Shown: positions 34,342 through 44,955 of the stretch, one piece after another
Numbering within the stretch: the first letter of the stretch is position 1
Layout of the letters: each line of letters begins with the position of its first letter
From: Taudactylus pleione
Lineage: Eukaryota > Chordata > Amphibia > Anura > Myobatrachidae
Length of the DNA: 64,000 bases
Assembly (NCBI GenBank): GCA_031769625.1
Contig: JAUIMM010000686.1
Span: 806,001 to 870,000 of the forward strand
Direction: 5' to 3'
Program-made: the position numbers and the translations under genes
Notes under the pieces: model-generated
What the model was told of the DNA's origin: nothing
The model's input: the letters and a program-made list of their open reading frames with translations, nothing else
Databases searched by the model: none

Positions 34342-34484
34342 GCTCTGGAAGTGATAATTGGAAAGTGATAAACTACCAACTAATCAGCTCCTAACTGTCA
34401 TTTTTCAAAAACAGCCCGTAAGATGATAGTTAGGAGCTGAGTGGCTGGTAGTTTGTCACTCTCAAATGTACTGCTTTCCAGAGC
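34342..34484. mobile_element. Small MITE, GCTCTGGAA ends
   Basis: Directly abuts the poly-hairpin MITE; the TAA at 34339-34341 is shared as flank. Arms accaactaatcagctcctaact / agttaggagctgagtggctggt. Right flank TTA. Confidence 0.7.
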
Positions 34485-34575
34485 TTAGTACATCTTCCCC
34501 AGATCGTTTATATGTAAAAGATTAATTTACAAAAAAAATATTTTTATTAAAGTAATGAGTGTTAGGAGTAAAAAC

Positions 34576-36263
34576 TAGAGATGAGCGGTTCGGATTCTGT
34601 GGAATCCGAACCTCTCCGAACATTGGGGATCCGAGTCCACCCGAACCCTGTTCGGGTGTTCACCGCCTCACTCGGATCCCCGTTCGGGGCCGAACGGCGG
34701 CCGCCTGATGTCGCATTCTCACTAGAGAATCCGACATCAGGGCTCCTATTGTGTAGGGCAGAGCGCTGTGATAGCGCTCTGCCCTACACAGACACAAACA
34801 CACAGCCGCCAGCGGCAGCTGTGTGTTTGTTACAGCAGCCAATGAGAGTCACACAGACTCTCATTGGCTGCTGCACGGAGGGAGCCGGCTGGAGCTCACA
34901 CATGAGCTCCGTCTTCCGGCTCCCTCCTCAGCGTGTGACAGCAGAGCGGACGGCACGGGAGCGGGGAATCAGGAAAGTTTTTTTTTTTTTTTTACTTGTG
35001 CAAGGGCCGGGGGCGCTACTGGGGGGGGTCTGCTACTGGGGGGGGTCTGCTACTGGGGGTGTGGGGGGGCCATACTACTGGGGGGCTGCTACTGGGGGGG
35101 CTATACTACTGGGGGGGCTATACTACTGGGGGAGGGGTCTGCTACTGGGGGGGTCTGCTACTGGGGGTCCATACTACTGAGGGGCCTGCTACTGGGGGGC
35201 TATACTACTGGGGGGGTCTGCTACTGGGGGGGTCTGCTACTGGTCGTCCATACTACTGAGGGGCCTGCTACTGGGGGGGGCTATACTACTGGGGGGGTCT
35301 GCTACTGGGTGGGGTCTGCTACTGGGGGGGCCATACTACTGAGGGGCCTGCTACTGGGGGGGCCATACTACTGGGGGGGCATACTACTGGGGGGGCCATA
35401 CTACTGGGGGGGCTGCTAATGGGGGCATACTACTGGGGGGGCCTGCTAATGGGGGGCATACTACTGGGTGGCATGCTAATGGGGGGCATACTACTGGGGG
35501 GGCCTGCTAATGGGGGGCATACTACTGGGGGGCATTCTACTGGGGGCACTGCATAGGGGACCCTACTACTAAGGGGACTGCATAGGGGGCACCACTGCTG
35601 GGGGCATTGTGTAAGGGATACCGCTACTGTGGGCATTGTGTAAAAGGGGCATTACTGTGGGCATTGTGTAAAAGGGTCACTACTGTGGGCATTGTGTAAA
35701 AGGGGCACTACTGTGTGTCGTAACATAAATAAGAGACACTACTTTATGGTGTAATGTGAATCAGGCCCTATGTGCGTTGTAATGTTAATAAGATTGTGCA
35801 CTGTGACTCCTTGGGCCGTAGCCCACTATGTAAACAAGTACTGTGATTCTGCTAGCCGTACCCCACTGGGTGGGTGCACTACTTTTCATTTCTGCCACTG
35901 CTGTGTGGCAATGTGTCATAGATGTGCTTTATACTGTGGTGTCTGTGTCGTTGTGCCGCTGCTTTGTCGCTTAGTAACCAGTCAGCTCACTGCAACCTTT
36001 GGCCAATAATGTTGAAAACAATATTATAAGCTGTGATATGGTCTAAATTGACTGGAAATTAATGTTATTGAGGTTAATAATACTCTAGGAAGAAAGACCA
36101 ATTTATGTGATTTTAGCTTTTTTTGACAATTTTTGTAAAAAAATCCAAATCCAAATCCAAAGCCAGTCACCGCAGTTTGGAAAATCCAAATCCAAATCCA
36201 AAGCCGGACGACGAATTAGAACCAAATCCAAATCCGGCAAAAATGGTCAGGTGCACATCCCTA
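34576..36263. mobile_element. Non-autonomous hAT element related to the one at 44401
   Basis: Ends TAGAGATGAGCGG and CAGGTGCACATCCCTA; perfect 8-bp duplication gtaaaaac (34568-34575, 36264-36271). Left (gttcggattctgtggaatcc) and right (gcaacctttggccaat, ggttattgaggttaataata-like) subterminal regions match those of the autonomous hAT. The transposase is replaced by a G-rich array. Confidence 0.9.
34998..35560. repeat. CTACTGGGGGGG array
   Basis: Irregular tandem repeats of (tgctactgggggggt / ccatactactgggggg). Runs of 5-8 G recur every 15-25 bases, so the plus strand could form G-quadruplexes. Long Gly/Trp/Tyr-rich frames here are artefacts. Confidence 0.85.
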
Positions 36264-36445
36264 GTAAAAACCATAAAATTAGAACTATAGAATGACCAAT
36301 GGTTTGCGCACTTCATGAAAGTTAGAAATAGCATTAAGTATCTTCATGTATTAACGGTAATTGAAAAGACAGCATTGAAATTTAGAGTTACAAAAGAAAT
36401 TAACTTGCTCGTCTTCCCCCATCCGGTCTGAAGCAACCCCTCATT

Positions 36446-37649
36446 CAGTGGCGGGCTGGGCCGGGGGGCAGGGTGCCATGTGCCCCCCGGGCCGCAGCGT
36501 CATGCGGGCAGTCTGTGTCACTGTGACGCAGACTGCTACACTGACAAACACACAGCCGCCGGCTCCGGCAGCTGCGTGTTTGTTGTAAGCAGCAGCTAAT
36601 GAGAGTCTGTCAGACTCTCATTAGCTGCTGCTGCTGCGCCCACTGCGGGAGCCGCTCCATCTTCCGGCTCCCGCAGTGGGTAATGGGAGAGACGTCATAA
36701 TGTCATATGACGTCTCTCCCATAATTTAGAGCGGCCCGGCCCGGAAGGACAGACGGAGGAGCAGATGGCGGCGGCGGGAGCGGGGATTCAGGTAAGTGTT
36801 TTGTTTTGTTTTTTTAAAATATTACGTGTGTCTACTGGGGGAGGGTGTCTGGCACTACTGGAGGCACTACAAAGGGGGGGACTACTACTACTGGGGGCAT
36901 TACAAGGGGGATGGGGGACTACAACTACTGGGGGCACTACAAGGGGGGGACTACTACTACTGGGGGCACTACAAAGGGGGGACTACTACTACTGGGGGCA
37001 TTACAAGGGGGGTGGGGGACTACAACTACCGGGGGCACTACAAGGGGGGGGACTACTACTACTGGGGACTACTACTACTGGGGGCACTATAAGGGTACTA
37101 CTACTACTGGGGGCACTACAAGGGGGGTGGGGGACTACTACTACTGGGGACTACTACTAATGAGGGCACTACAAAGGGGGGGACTACTACTACTGGGGAC
37201 ACTGCGAATGGGGGGACTACTACTACTACTGGGGGCACTACAAAAGGGGGGGACTACTACTACTGGGGGCACTACAAGAGGGGGGACTACTAATGGGGGC
37301 ACTACAAAGGGGGGGACTACTACTACTGGGGGCACTGCAAATGGGGGGACTACTACTACTACTGGGAGCACTACAAAGGGGGGGACTACTACTGGGGGCA
37401 CTACTGGAGGCCTGCATAAGGGTGTTCTCTCCTGTGGCACACAGGGGCACTGCATATGGGCACTACGACAGGGGGCTGCCCTAATCTTTATTTTTACCTT
37501 ACATTAATCCCATATGGACCCGCCTCCTCCCTGGAACACTGGAGGGGGGGGTGCCGTAGCACGCATATTCTTCGGACACACGCTACTCCATTGCCAGGGC
37601 CGCCTGCATGCATTTGCCCCCCAGGCTAAAAGTTGCCAGCCAGCCCCTG
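36446..37649. mobile_element. hAT-type element, CAGTGGCGGGCTGGG ends, with G-rich array
   Basis: Right end CAGCCAGCCCCTG; perfect 8-bp duplication ccctcatt (36438-36445, 37650-37657). Inside, 36835-37425 is a tandem array of ctactactactgggggcac and tacaagggggggac units, frame-open on plus strand but not a gene. Confidence 0.9.
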
Positions 37650-38195
37650 CCCTCATTTGTGCACAAATCTTGTACTGTATAATTGATTAATTTAAACAAA
37701 TATTTTTGTATCTGTATTCAGAAACAGAGCCGGACTGGCCATCGAGCACTTCTGGCAAATGCCAGAAGGGCCGATGGTCAAGTGGGCTGGTCTGGCCGTC
37801 CGTTTGGATGCTATAAAAAATATCTTTCCCAAAATGGCCGCCGCCAGAGAGAAGACATTTATTTCACATTAAGAACAGTAATGATACTAGAGGTCCTGCT
37901 AGTCCTTTAGTGTCCACTGGCCATGTTCTGCTAGTGGACACTAGAGGACGAGTGGAACCTCTAGTAACAGCTACTGTCTGACACATGCCCCCTGCCTGCT
38001 GTGTGTGAAAACTGGAAGTACAGAAGAGGAGCAGCAGCGTAGGAGGAGACCCAATGCGACAGCTGCATCTCCTGGACCCTGAAGTGGAGAGGAGAGGGAG
38101 CACTACCAAACACTATCATGTAAGTGTGTGCACCTTATTTACTTTTTAAATCTGTTGCTCTTTACCCTAATGACAGCTTTATATGTTTAATCACT

Positions 38196-38530
38196 GTATC
38201 TCCCCCTCAGTATCCCAGGCCTCATCCTCCCTGTAACCACCCCTCAGTGTCCCAGCCCCCACCCTCCCTGTAAGCCCCCTTCAGTGTCCCAGCCCCCACC
38301 CTCCCTGTAACCGCCCTCAGTGTCCCTTCTCTCACCCTCCCTGAAACCTCCCTCAGTGTCTCTTCCCCCACCCTCCCTGTAACCCCCCCTCAGTATCCCA
38401 GGCCTCATCCTCCCTGTAACCCCCCTCAGTGTCCCAGCCCCCACCCTCCCTGTAACCCCACTCAGTGTCCCTTCCCTCACCCTCCCTGTAACCCCCCTCA
38501 GTGTCCCAGTCCTCACCCTCCCTTTAACCG
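38196..38530. repeat. C-rich minisatellite (about 37-bp unit)
   Basis: Unit ccaccctccctgtaaccccc + ctcagtgtcccagc. About 9 degenerate copies. Confidence 0.8.
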
Positions 38531-38991
38531 TCAATCAGGGCACCACTGTCAGTTGTAATGTGACGAAGGGGCACTACTATGTGGCATTTGAATTGGGGGT
38601 ACTATTGTGTGGTCACGCCCCTTCCCAGTGAGCCAACACCTGTTTGTTTGTTTTTTTGGTGCTCGCCTTTAGTGCGCACCCTCCGTGCTTCTATTATTGG
38701 GAGTGGCACCAATGCTCTTTATGTACACAGGGCACCAAAATGAGTAGTAACAGTTCTGCATTGGTGTGCACAGATGTGTCCTTCTCTGTGCTCAGCACCC
38801 CCTGCCCTAAAAAACCTACAGTGATCACTATCTAATTTTCTACAACTGCTAAACTAGTGCTAGGTCAATTGGGAAATGCCTTCCCTTTTCCTTGGGTGTG
38901 ATTTACACCGATGTGGTGCCAGTTTTACCTAACCGAACCAACCAAATACCAAGGGCTAAATGTAATGGGGTGAGAGTTTAACTGAACCAAT

Positions 38992-40640
38992 ATACAACGA
39001 CACAGGCGCTGCGCTGTGATCACCTATGACTAAATAATTATCTTGTATACGATCAGACACACATTGTATAATAAAAATATTTTTACTTCTAAAAAATTAA
39101 TACACACATTACAAACAATACATGAAACATGTAAAAACACTGGACATGAAAAAGGAAACAAATGAATGGATGAATAGTAGCAGCATAAATATTTGTATCA
39201 GAAGGTAGATCTTCTATTAAGTATGTGTCTAATGATTAGAAACACATCCGTTCCATTGTATCACATCAAAAAATTGAAAAATGCTGAATGTGTCTTTTGT
39301 ACATATAGTTCAAGAATACTGCATTCTGACACCTGAAATGAGTAATTGGTATGGTTGTCTTTATCCTGTAGATGTAAGGAATGGTATTAGGTCCTGCTGG
39401 CGTCCCAGCAATAATAGACTTAAGTAGAAACCAGGTGTAATGTGAGACTTCTAGTATATTGTGAAGTCTCCCCGTGGGAGAGTGTGTCCGTCGGCACAGA
39501 TGAAGATTAAGCGGCAGACATGAAATATCCTTCTCTCCGTATAATTTATATAGGAGAGAGTGTGTCTTACCGCTATCGGCAGCTGGATGGTAGCGCTCTC
39601 CCAAACAGATGAAGTCACTGTGGGAAGCTGAATGATAGCGCTCCGTGAGACCAATGTCTCTGCTGTCTGTGATTTCACGATCGGCTCCAAAATCTATCCC
39701 AGGTGCAGGTGTATGGAATGCAGTAGAAGGACTTGGCAGGCAGTGACGTCAACACGTTTCGTCTCTCTATTACGGAGACTTTTTCAAGACTGCCGTAAAC
39801 TGCATTCCATACACCTGCACCTGGGATAGATTTTGGAGCCGATCGTGAAATCACAGACAGCGGAGACATTGGTCTCACGGAGCGCTATCATTCAGCTCCC
39901 CACAGTGACTTCATCTGTTTGGGAGAGCGCTACCATCCAGCTGCCGATAGCGGTAAGACACACTCTCTCCTATATAAATTATACGGAGAGAAGGATATTT
40001 CATGTCTGCCGCTTAATTTTCATCTGTGCCGACGGACACACTCTCCCACGGGGAGACTTCACAATATACTAGAAGTCTCACATTACACCTGGTTTCTACT
40101 TAAGTCTATTATTGCTGGGACGCCAGCAGGACCTAATACCATTCCTTACATCTACAGGATAAAGACAACCATACCAATTACTCATTTCAGGTGTCAGAAT
40201 GCAGTATTCTTGAACTATATGTACAAAAGACACATTCAGCATTTTTCAATTTTTTGACGTGATACAATGGAACGGATGTGTTTCTAATCATTAGATCATT
40301 AGATCTACCTTCTGATACAAATATTTATGCTGCTGCTATTCATCCATTCATTTGTTTCCTTTTTCATGTCCAGTGTTTTTACGTTTCATGTATTGTTTGT
40401 AATGTGTGTATCAATTTTTTAGAAGTAAAAATATTTTTATTATACAATGTGTGTCTGATCATATACAAGATAATTATTTAGTCATAGGTGATCACAGCGC
40501 AGCGCCTGTGTCGTTGTATATGTGTTTATAATTAGAGTTCACACTAAACTCTAAGCAGCTGCAGCTAATCACGATTGACAATTTTACATTTATTCATATT
40601 AGCGCCAGGAGTTGGGTAATATTTTACCCTTTTTCCCCAT
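38992..40640. mobile_element. Second large palindromic insertion, 15-bp target duplication
   Basis: Arms 38992-39730 and about 39797-40519 are near-perfect inverse complements. An asymmetric 120-bp tail (40520-40640), which contains agcgccag and ttttaccctttttcccca, follows. The 15-bp target tttaactgaaccaat is duplicated (38977-38991, 40641-40655). The same 79-residue frame occurs outward on both arms but resembles nothing known. A hammerhead-like hairpin set occupies the centre. Same architecture as 9383-11345. Confidence 0.8.
39739..39794 (-). ncRNA. Hammerhead-like fold at palindrome centre (candidate)
   Basis: Minus strand: outer stem GGCAGT/ACTGCC, box CTTGAAA, perfect stem II GTCTC/GAGAC, then GAAAC and ACGTGT. 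Stem II differs from the copy at 30852 but remains fully paired. Confidence 0.45.
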
Positions 40641-40719
40641 TTTAACTGAACCAATGTAATAAAGTCACAGAACATGCAAACTTGCATGTTTTCCAGTCTC
40701 AAACAACTCTCAAGACTTA

Positions 40720-40896
40720 GGGGTCTATTTACTAAGCATTGTTAGGAGACAAAGTGAAATGAGATAAGGTACCAGCCAATCAGCTCCTCACTGCCATGTC
40801 ATAGGCTGTGTTTGTAAAATGACAGTTGGGAGCTGATTGGCTGGTACCTTATCTTACTTCACTTTGTCTCCTAACACTACTTAGTAAATAGGCCCC
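40720..40896. mobile_element. MITE, GGGGTCTATTTACTAAG ends
   Basis: Right end CTTAGTAAATAGGCCCC; TTA flanks (40717-40719, 40897-40899). Inner arms gccaatcagctcc / ggagctgattggc are shared with several MITEs in the window. Confidence 0.85.
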
Positions 40897-41119
40897 TTAA
40901 ACTCTCATCCAGGTGTTTCCTGTTTTGAAAATACAACTCGATTAGTGTATTAGTGTGAGAATTTTACATTCTCACATTTTCTAAACTCTCACCCTATTAC
41001 ATTTGGCTCCAAATGTCTGACTATGGCACATGTTTAAATCCCTTGCAGGATGTGCACTGTTGTGTGTTTTTTAATACAGAGAATAATGTACACTTTTATG
41101 TTGTTATAATATTAATTAT

Positions 41120-41976
41120 GGGGGTATTCAATTAGGCTGCGAAAAGTTGGAATTGGCGATAATTTATCGCCGATGACGTCATTTTGCCTATTTCAATTAT
41201 CCCTGTATTCAATTTTAAAGACTTTTTGCAGGTTCGATAAGTCTTTGAAAAACAACGGGGATAGCTTTCACCATGTTTTACATGGCAAAAAAAGTCCAGA
41301 ATTGGGGTTTAGGGGTGCAGGCTTAAAAAAAAAATAGCCTGCACCCATGGGAATGTCATTTAATAATAAACTGTGTCAAAAAAAGTAAAAAAAACAAAAC
41401 ATAGAGACACCCCAAAAAAATTTGGGGTTGAAAAAAAAAGAAGTGGAAACAGTGTTTAAAAATAGGGTAATAGGTTCAGGGCTATTCTGCAAGTATGCGG
41501 AAGGTGTTTTCTAGAATAGGCTATTAGCGGCAGGTGCATTTTTGCAGAATTTAAAAAAAAATTACTTTAGGGATTTAAAAATATGCTATTACCCATTTTC
41601 ATGTACCCCAAATTTGATGGAACCACTTAAAAAAACAAAAAAAAAATCCTAAGTGCTCTTCTGCATCACTTCTTCAATGTCGGGAAAAAAACATTTGCCG
41701 CGGCTATTTAAAAACCAGACTTTCTTCTACAGGCAAAAACGGGGGTACCCATAGTGTTCCCCCATGTCTGGACATCTTTAGGGGGGTCATGCAATTATTT
41801 CCCGGAGATTCACGTTTTTTTCCGTAGATCCCAATTCGCCGGCTCCCGTTTTCGCACATTTGAAATTGAATACGGGAATAAAGCGGGCACGCTCCCGATA
41901 CTTTATCCCCAGAAAAACTCAGATGTGGAGCGAAAAGTTCAACATGGACTTTTCGCTCCCTAATTGAATACGGGCC
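41120..41976. mobile_element. MITE, GTATTCAATTAGG ends
   Basis: Left GGGGGTATTCAATTAGGCTG, right CCCTAATTGAATACGGGCC; TAT flanks (41117-41119, 41977-41979). AT-rich non-coding interior. Confidence 0.8.
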
Positions 41977-42065
41977 TATATGTGTAAGAGCATAGACTAA
42001 GCAGTGGGAAGAGTCAGGAATAGCAAGGGGAGGAGTCTGTGACAGGAACCAGATGCTGACACCAA

Positions 42066-42276
42066 GGGGTCAATCCTATTAGGTGCTAAGGGTGCATGTG
42101 CCATTGCAATGGCGTTTAAATGCCGCCAACGGCACCGCAACTCGCACCCTTTGCTACCCAAGTCAGGATTCGCATCATTTTGCTCGGAGCCCTATAGGGC
42201 TGCGAGCAACATTAGGCAAATCCGGACTGCCGTAAAGTGCACCGGTGAGATCAGCGTGGCTAATAGGATTGACCCC
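42066..42276. mobile_element. MITE, GGGGTCAATCCTATTA ends
   Basis: Right end TAATAGGATTGACCCC; CAA flanks (42063-42065, 42277-42279). Confidence 0.85.
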
Positions 42277-42344
42277 CAAGATGGGCCTGTGTGCTTTAAA
42301 ATGCCAGGGCCTATTTTTACTCCCAGTCCGGCCCTGTTCAGAAG

Positions 42345-43007
42345 GGTAACCATCTGATAGTTCTTACTATCGCTCTGGTCGTCATTTTGTTTAGAAATAG
42401 TAAAATTTTGGGCCTCTGCCATTTCTATTAGGAATTGTCCAACAGTGGCAGATTTGATACGTGTGATCAATGTGGGGGGCAAGTGCGATTCTAAAAGTTC
42501 AATAAAAGTTTTAATAAAGTCATCTTGGCCAGTTGCCATGTCCATTAGTAGTGATAGGATATCATCATTATATCATTATATCTAGAACTTCTTATACGGA
42601 CAAGGGGTATTAAACATCATGAGGAAATCCTGGTCAATTGAGGATATATTTAAGTCAGAGAAAAGTGGAAATATTCTCTCCTAATAGTTGAAAGGTTACC
42701 ATCACAGAGTGGTTGCTGTGGCAGGGCTCTTAAACTACAGCATTATATGCTGGGAACCTCAGTGAGCAGGCCGAACGGGAGTAACCAGAGCAGAGCAGAG
42801 TCATCAACCAGGGCTGTTTTTCAGGAACTGTGGGTGGAGCTATTGGAGGTGGAGTTATAGAAAAACATATATATATAGTATTTAGAAAAGAAGGCACTGA
42901 AAAGGGACTTTAAAATAAAACTTATCTTATGGAAAATAAATTTTGGCCCAGGACATTACGTAACAGTTAATGAGAGGTTCAGGAACTGAGTTGCTGAAAA
43001 ATATCAC
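42345..43007. other. Intergenic DNA with repeat fragment
   Basis: The piece near 42749-42810 (cctcagtgagcaggc...gtaaccagagcagag) resembles 17404-17465 next to the gypsy LTR. No gene seen. Confidence 0.4.
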
Positions 43008-43475
43008 TGGACTTGATTCAGCAGTGCACGCAGTGCATTGCTGAATGCAGATTCCCGATTATCGTGAATCTGCGTGTGCGCATGAACCATTCTGCAAGTG
43101 TGCAGAATGGGCCTTGCTTTAGCACATTTAAGCCCTTGAATGCCTCTGCCTGATTGACAGGCAGAGGCACTTAAGGGGTGGTGCGAGGGCGGGGGTGGCC
43201 AGCATTCCCGGAAACGGGGCGTCTCCACCACGTTTTCCGTGAGTGGCCAGCCCAGAGACTCTGTGGACATATGCAGTCTTCTGGGCTCACATGCCAGCCA
43301 GCCTGATGGTCGCAATGATGATTCCAGCCTGCGTCCTCCGTCGCAGTGCTGGGATCGTAAATGCAGCAGGGGGTGTAATGCACCTCCTGCTGTACTTGCA
43401 TTAATGCAAGGATCGCAATTGCAAAGCTACCTGCGTTCTGCTTTGCAATTGCAATCCTTGCTGAATCAGGCCCCC
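43008..43475. mobile_element. MITE related to 24257-24795
   Basis: Left phrase acttgattcagcagtgcacg, right end ATCCTTGCTGAATCAGGCCC. The left end is decayed, so the exact start is uncertain. Confidence 0.55.
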
Positions 43476-44235
43476 CTGTTATCAACCAATCTAACTTATA
43501 TTGTATTTTCTTCGTAACTGAAATCATTCGTACCCATTATTGATTTACAATTCTCAGAACTCTCAGATATTCAGAACATATATGTATGAGCTAGGTATAA
43601 ATATTGAACAGCATACTAAAGGTGAAGCAAAAAATACAGAGGGCCTAATTGAGCAATAAAACAGTAGTAATAACAGAACAATTTGCACCCTTTGTATTGC
43701 AATATGGTTGCTCCATGAGCAAATTGTTCCTTGTTTGCTCCATTTGTATTTGATCCTAACTCTGAATAAGACCATGGGGTATATGTACTAAGAATCGCTA
43801 GTGGCCGAGATTAAACATGCTGCTGGGTATCACAAGGACACGAGTGAGATTTTCTCAAACAAACTCACAAATTTACTAAGAATCGTGTTTGACTCAATTG
43901 TGTTTTCTGATGGTGCATCGAATCATGTTTGATTGTCTTATTTGAAACATGAATAGAACTGCCTGTGAGCTGCATGTACTGCACAGATGAGTGTGATCTG
44001 TGCAGAGCTTCTGTGCTTTATGTGCAAAGCAAGGGTTAAAATAAAATGACATGAGCTCCCCCTCAAATAAAAAGACATAACCACCCATGGACTGCTGAGC
44101 AAATTCAGCCTACGACTGGCAATCCTCAGAAAGTGGGGACCCCAAAAGTAAAATGGGGTCCCCCCTTTTGAGGTTCAACCAGCCCAGGGCTCTTCCCTGC
44201 ACCCCTGGTGGTGGTAGCTGCATGGGTAATGGGGT
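43476..44235. other. Intergenic DNA; possible end of a split MITE
   Basis: GGGGTATATGTACTAAGAATCG at 43778 resembles the inverse of CGATTCTAAGTAAATATACCCC at about 54645. They may be the two ends of one old element opened by everything between; unproven. Confidence 0.35.
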
Positions 44236-44560
44236 AAATATAGCAGTGGCGTAACTAGGGCAGGGCGAGCAGGGTGCGTGCCCTGGGCGCCGTGGGACCG
44301 GTGGCACGGGGGGGGTGCCGCCGGCCACGGTACCGGCCCGCCCTAGTTAGCCAGTGTAGCGCCGACCGCAGTGAGTGCGGTCAGCGCTATACATTTACAC
44401 TAGGGGTGAGCGGGTTCGGATTTCTGAAATCCGAACCCCCCCGGGGCCCCCCCGATCCGAGTCCGATCCGAGTCAGGCTCGACTTTTCCTGCCTGACTCG
44501 GATCTGAAATCGAGGCAAAACGTCATCATCCCGCCTTCCGAGTCTCGCGGGTTTTGGATC

Positions 44561-44570
44561 CTATATAAGG
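44561..44570 (+). promoter_or_regulatory. Putative TATA box of the hAT transposase
   Basis: ctatataagg preceded by CG-rich sequence, 160 bp inside the left end and 2.36 kb before the ATG. Distance implies a long 5' UTR through the 160-bp array, or splicing over it. Confidence 0.5.
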
Positions 44571-44955
44571 TACCCGCGTCGGCGCCATTTTCTCACTCGG
44601 CTGTGGACAGTGAAGAGGGAGGGTGGGAGTTAGGGCTGGCTGGGCTGTGTAGTATAGTGTAGTGTAGTGCAGAGTAGTGTTATGCTGTGCTGCGCTGTGC
44701 TGCTGTTGTCCACTACTTCAAAGTCCATAGGGGCTGGCTGTGTTGTGCTGTGCTGCTGTTGTTAATAGGGGCTGTGTCCACTACTTCAAAGTCCATAGGG
44801 GCTGGCTGGACTGTGTTGTGCAGTCAGTTCTCCATAGGGGCTGTGTCCACTCCAAAGTCCTGTGCAGTGTCCCAGTCCTAAAGGGGTGCTGTAGTGTTGT
44901 CCAGGAGGTGCTCTGTCCATCAGGGAAGTCCCCCCAAGTGCTAAAAAAATAATAT

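Larger units (their letters stand above)
38953..41009. mobile_element. MITE (GGGCTAAATGTAATGGGGTG ends) split by insertions
   Basis: Right end CACCCTATTACATTTGGCTC mirrors the left; CAA flanks (38950-38952, 41010-41012). The palindromic element 38992-40640 and the MITE 40720-40896 are inserted in it, leaving only a few hundred bases of its own sequence. Confidence 0.75.
37725..42336. mobile_element. hAT-type element opened up by nested insertions
   Basis: Left end CAGAGCCGGACTGGCC, right end AGTCCGGCCCTG; flanks ttcagaaa (37717-37724) and ttcagaag (42337-42344) agree at 7 of 8. Contains a 37-bp minisatellite (38196-38530), a MITE (38953-41009) with the second palindromic element inside, and MITEs at 41120-41976 and 42066-42276. 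No transposase frame. The long span is explained by nesting. Confidence 0.7.

Noticed and set aside
34581..35419. Two ~200-codon Gly/Trp/Tyr-rich frames
   Set aside because: Read through the CTACTGGGGG array in two phases; both cannot be real and neither has a known domain.
39451..40072. Two identical 79-codon frames, divergent
   Set aside because: Mirror images on palindrome arms, no similarity recognised; kept only as part of the element.
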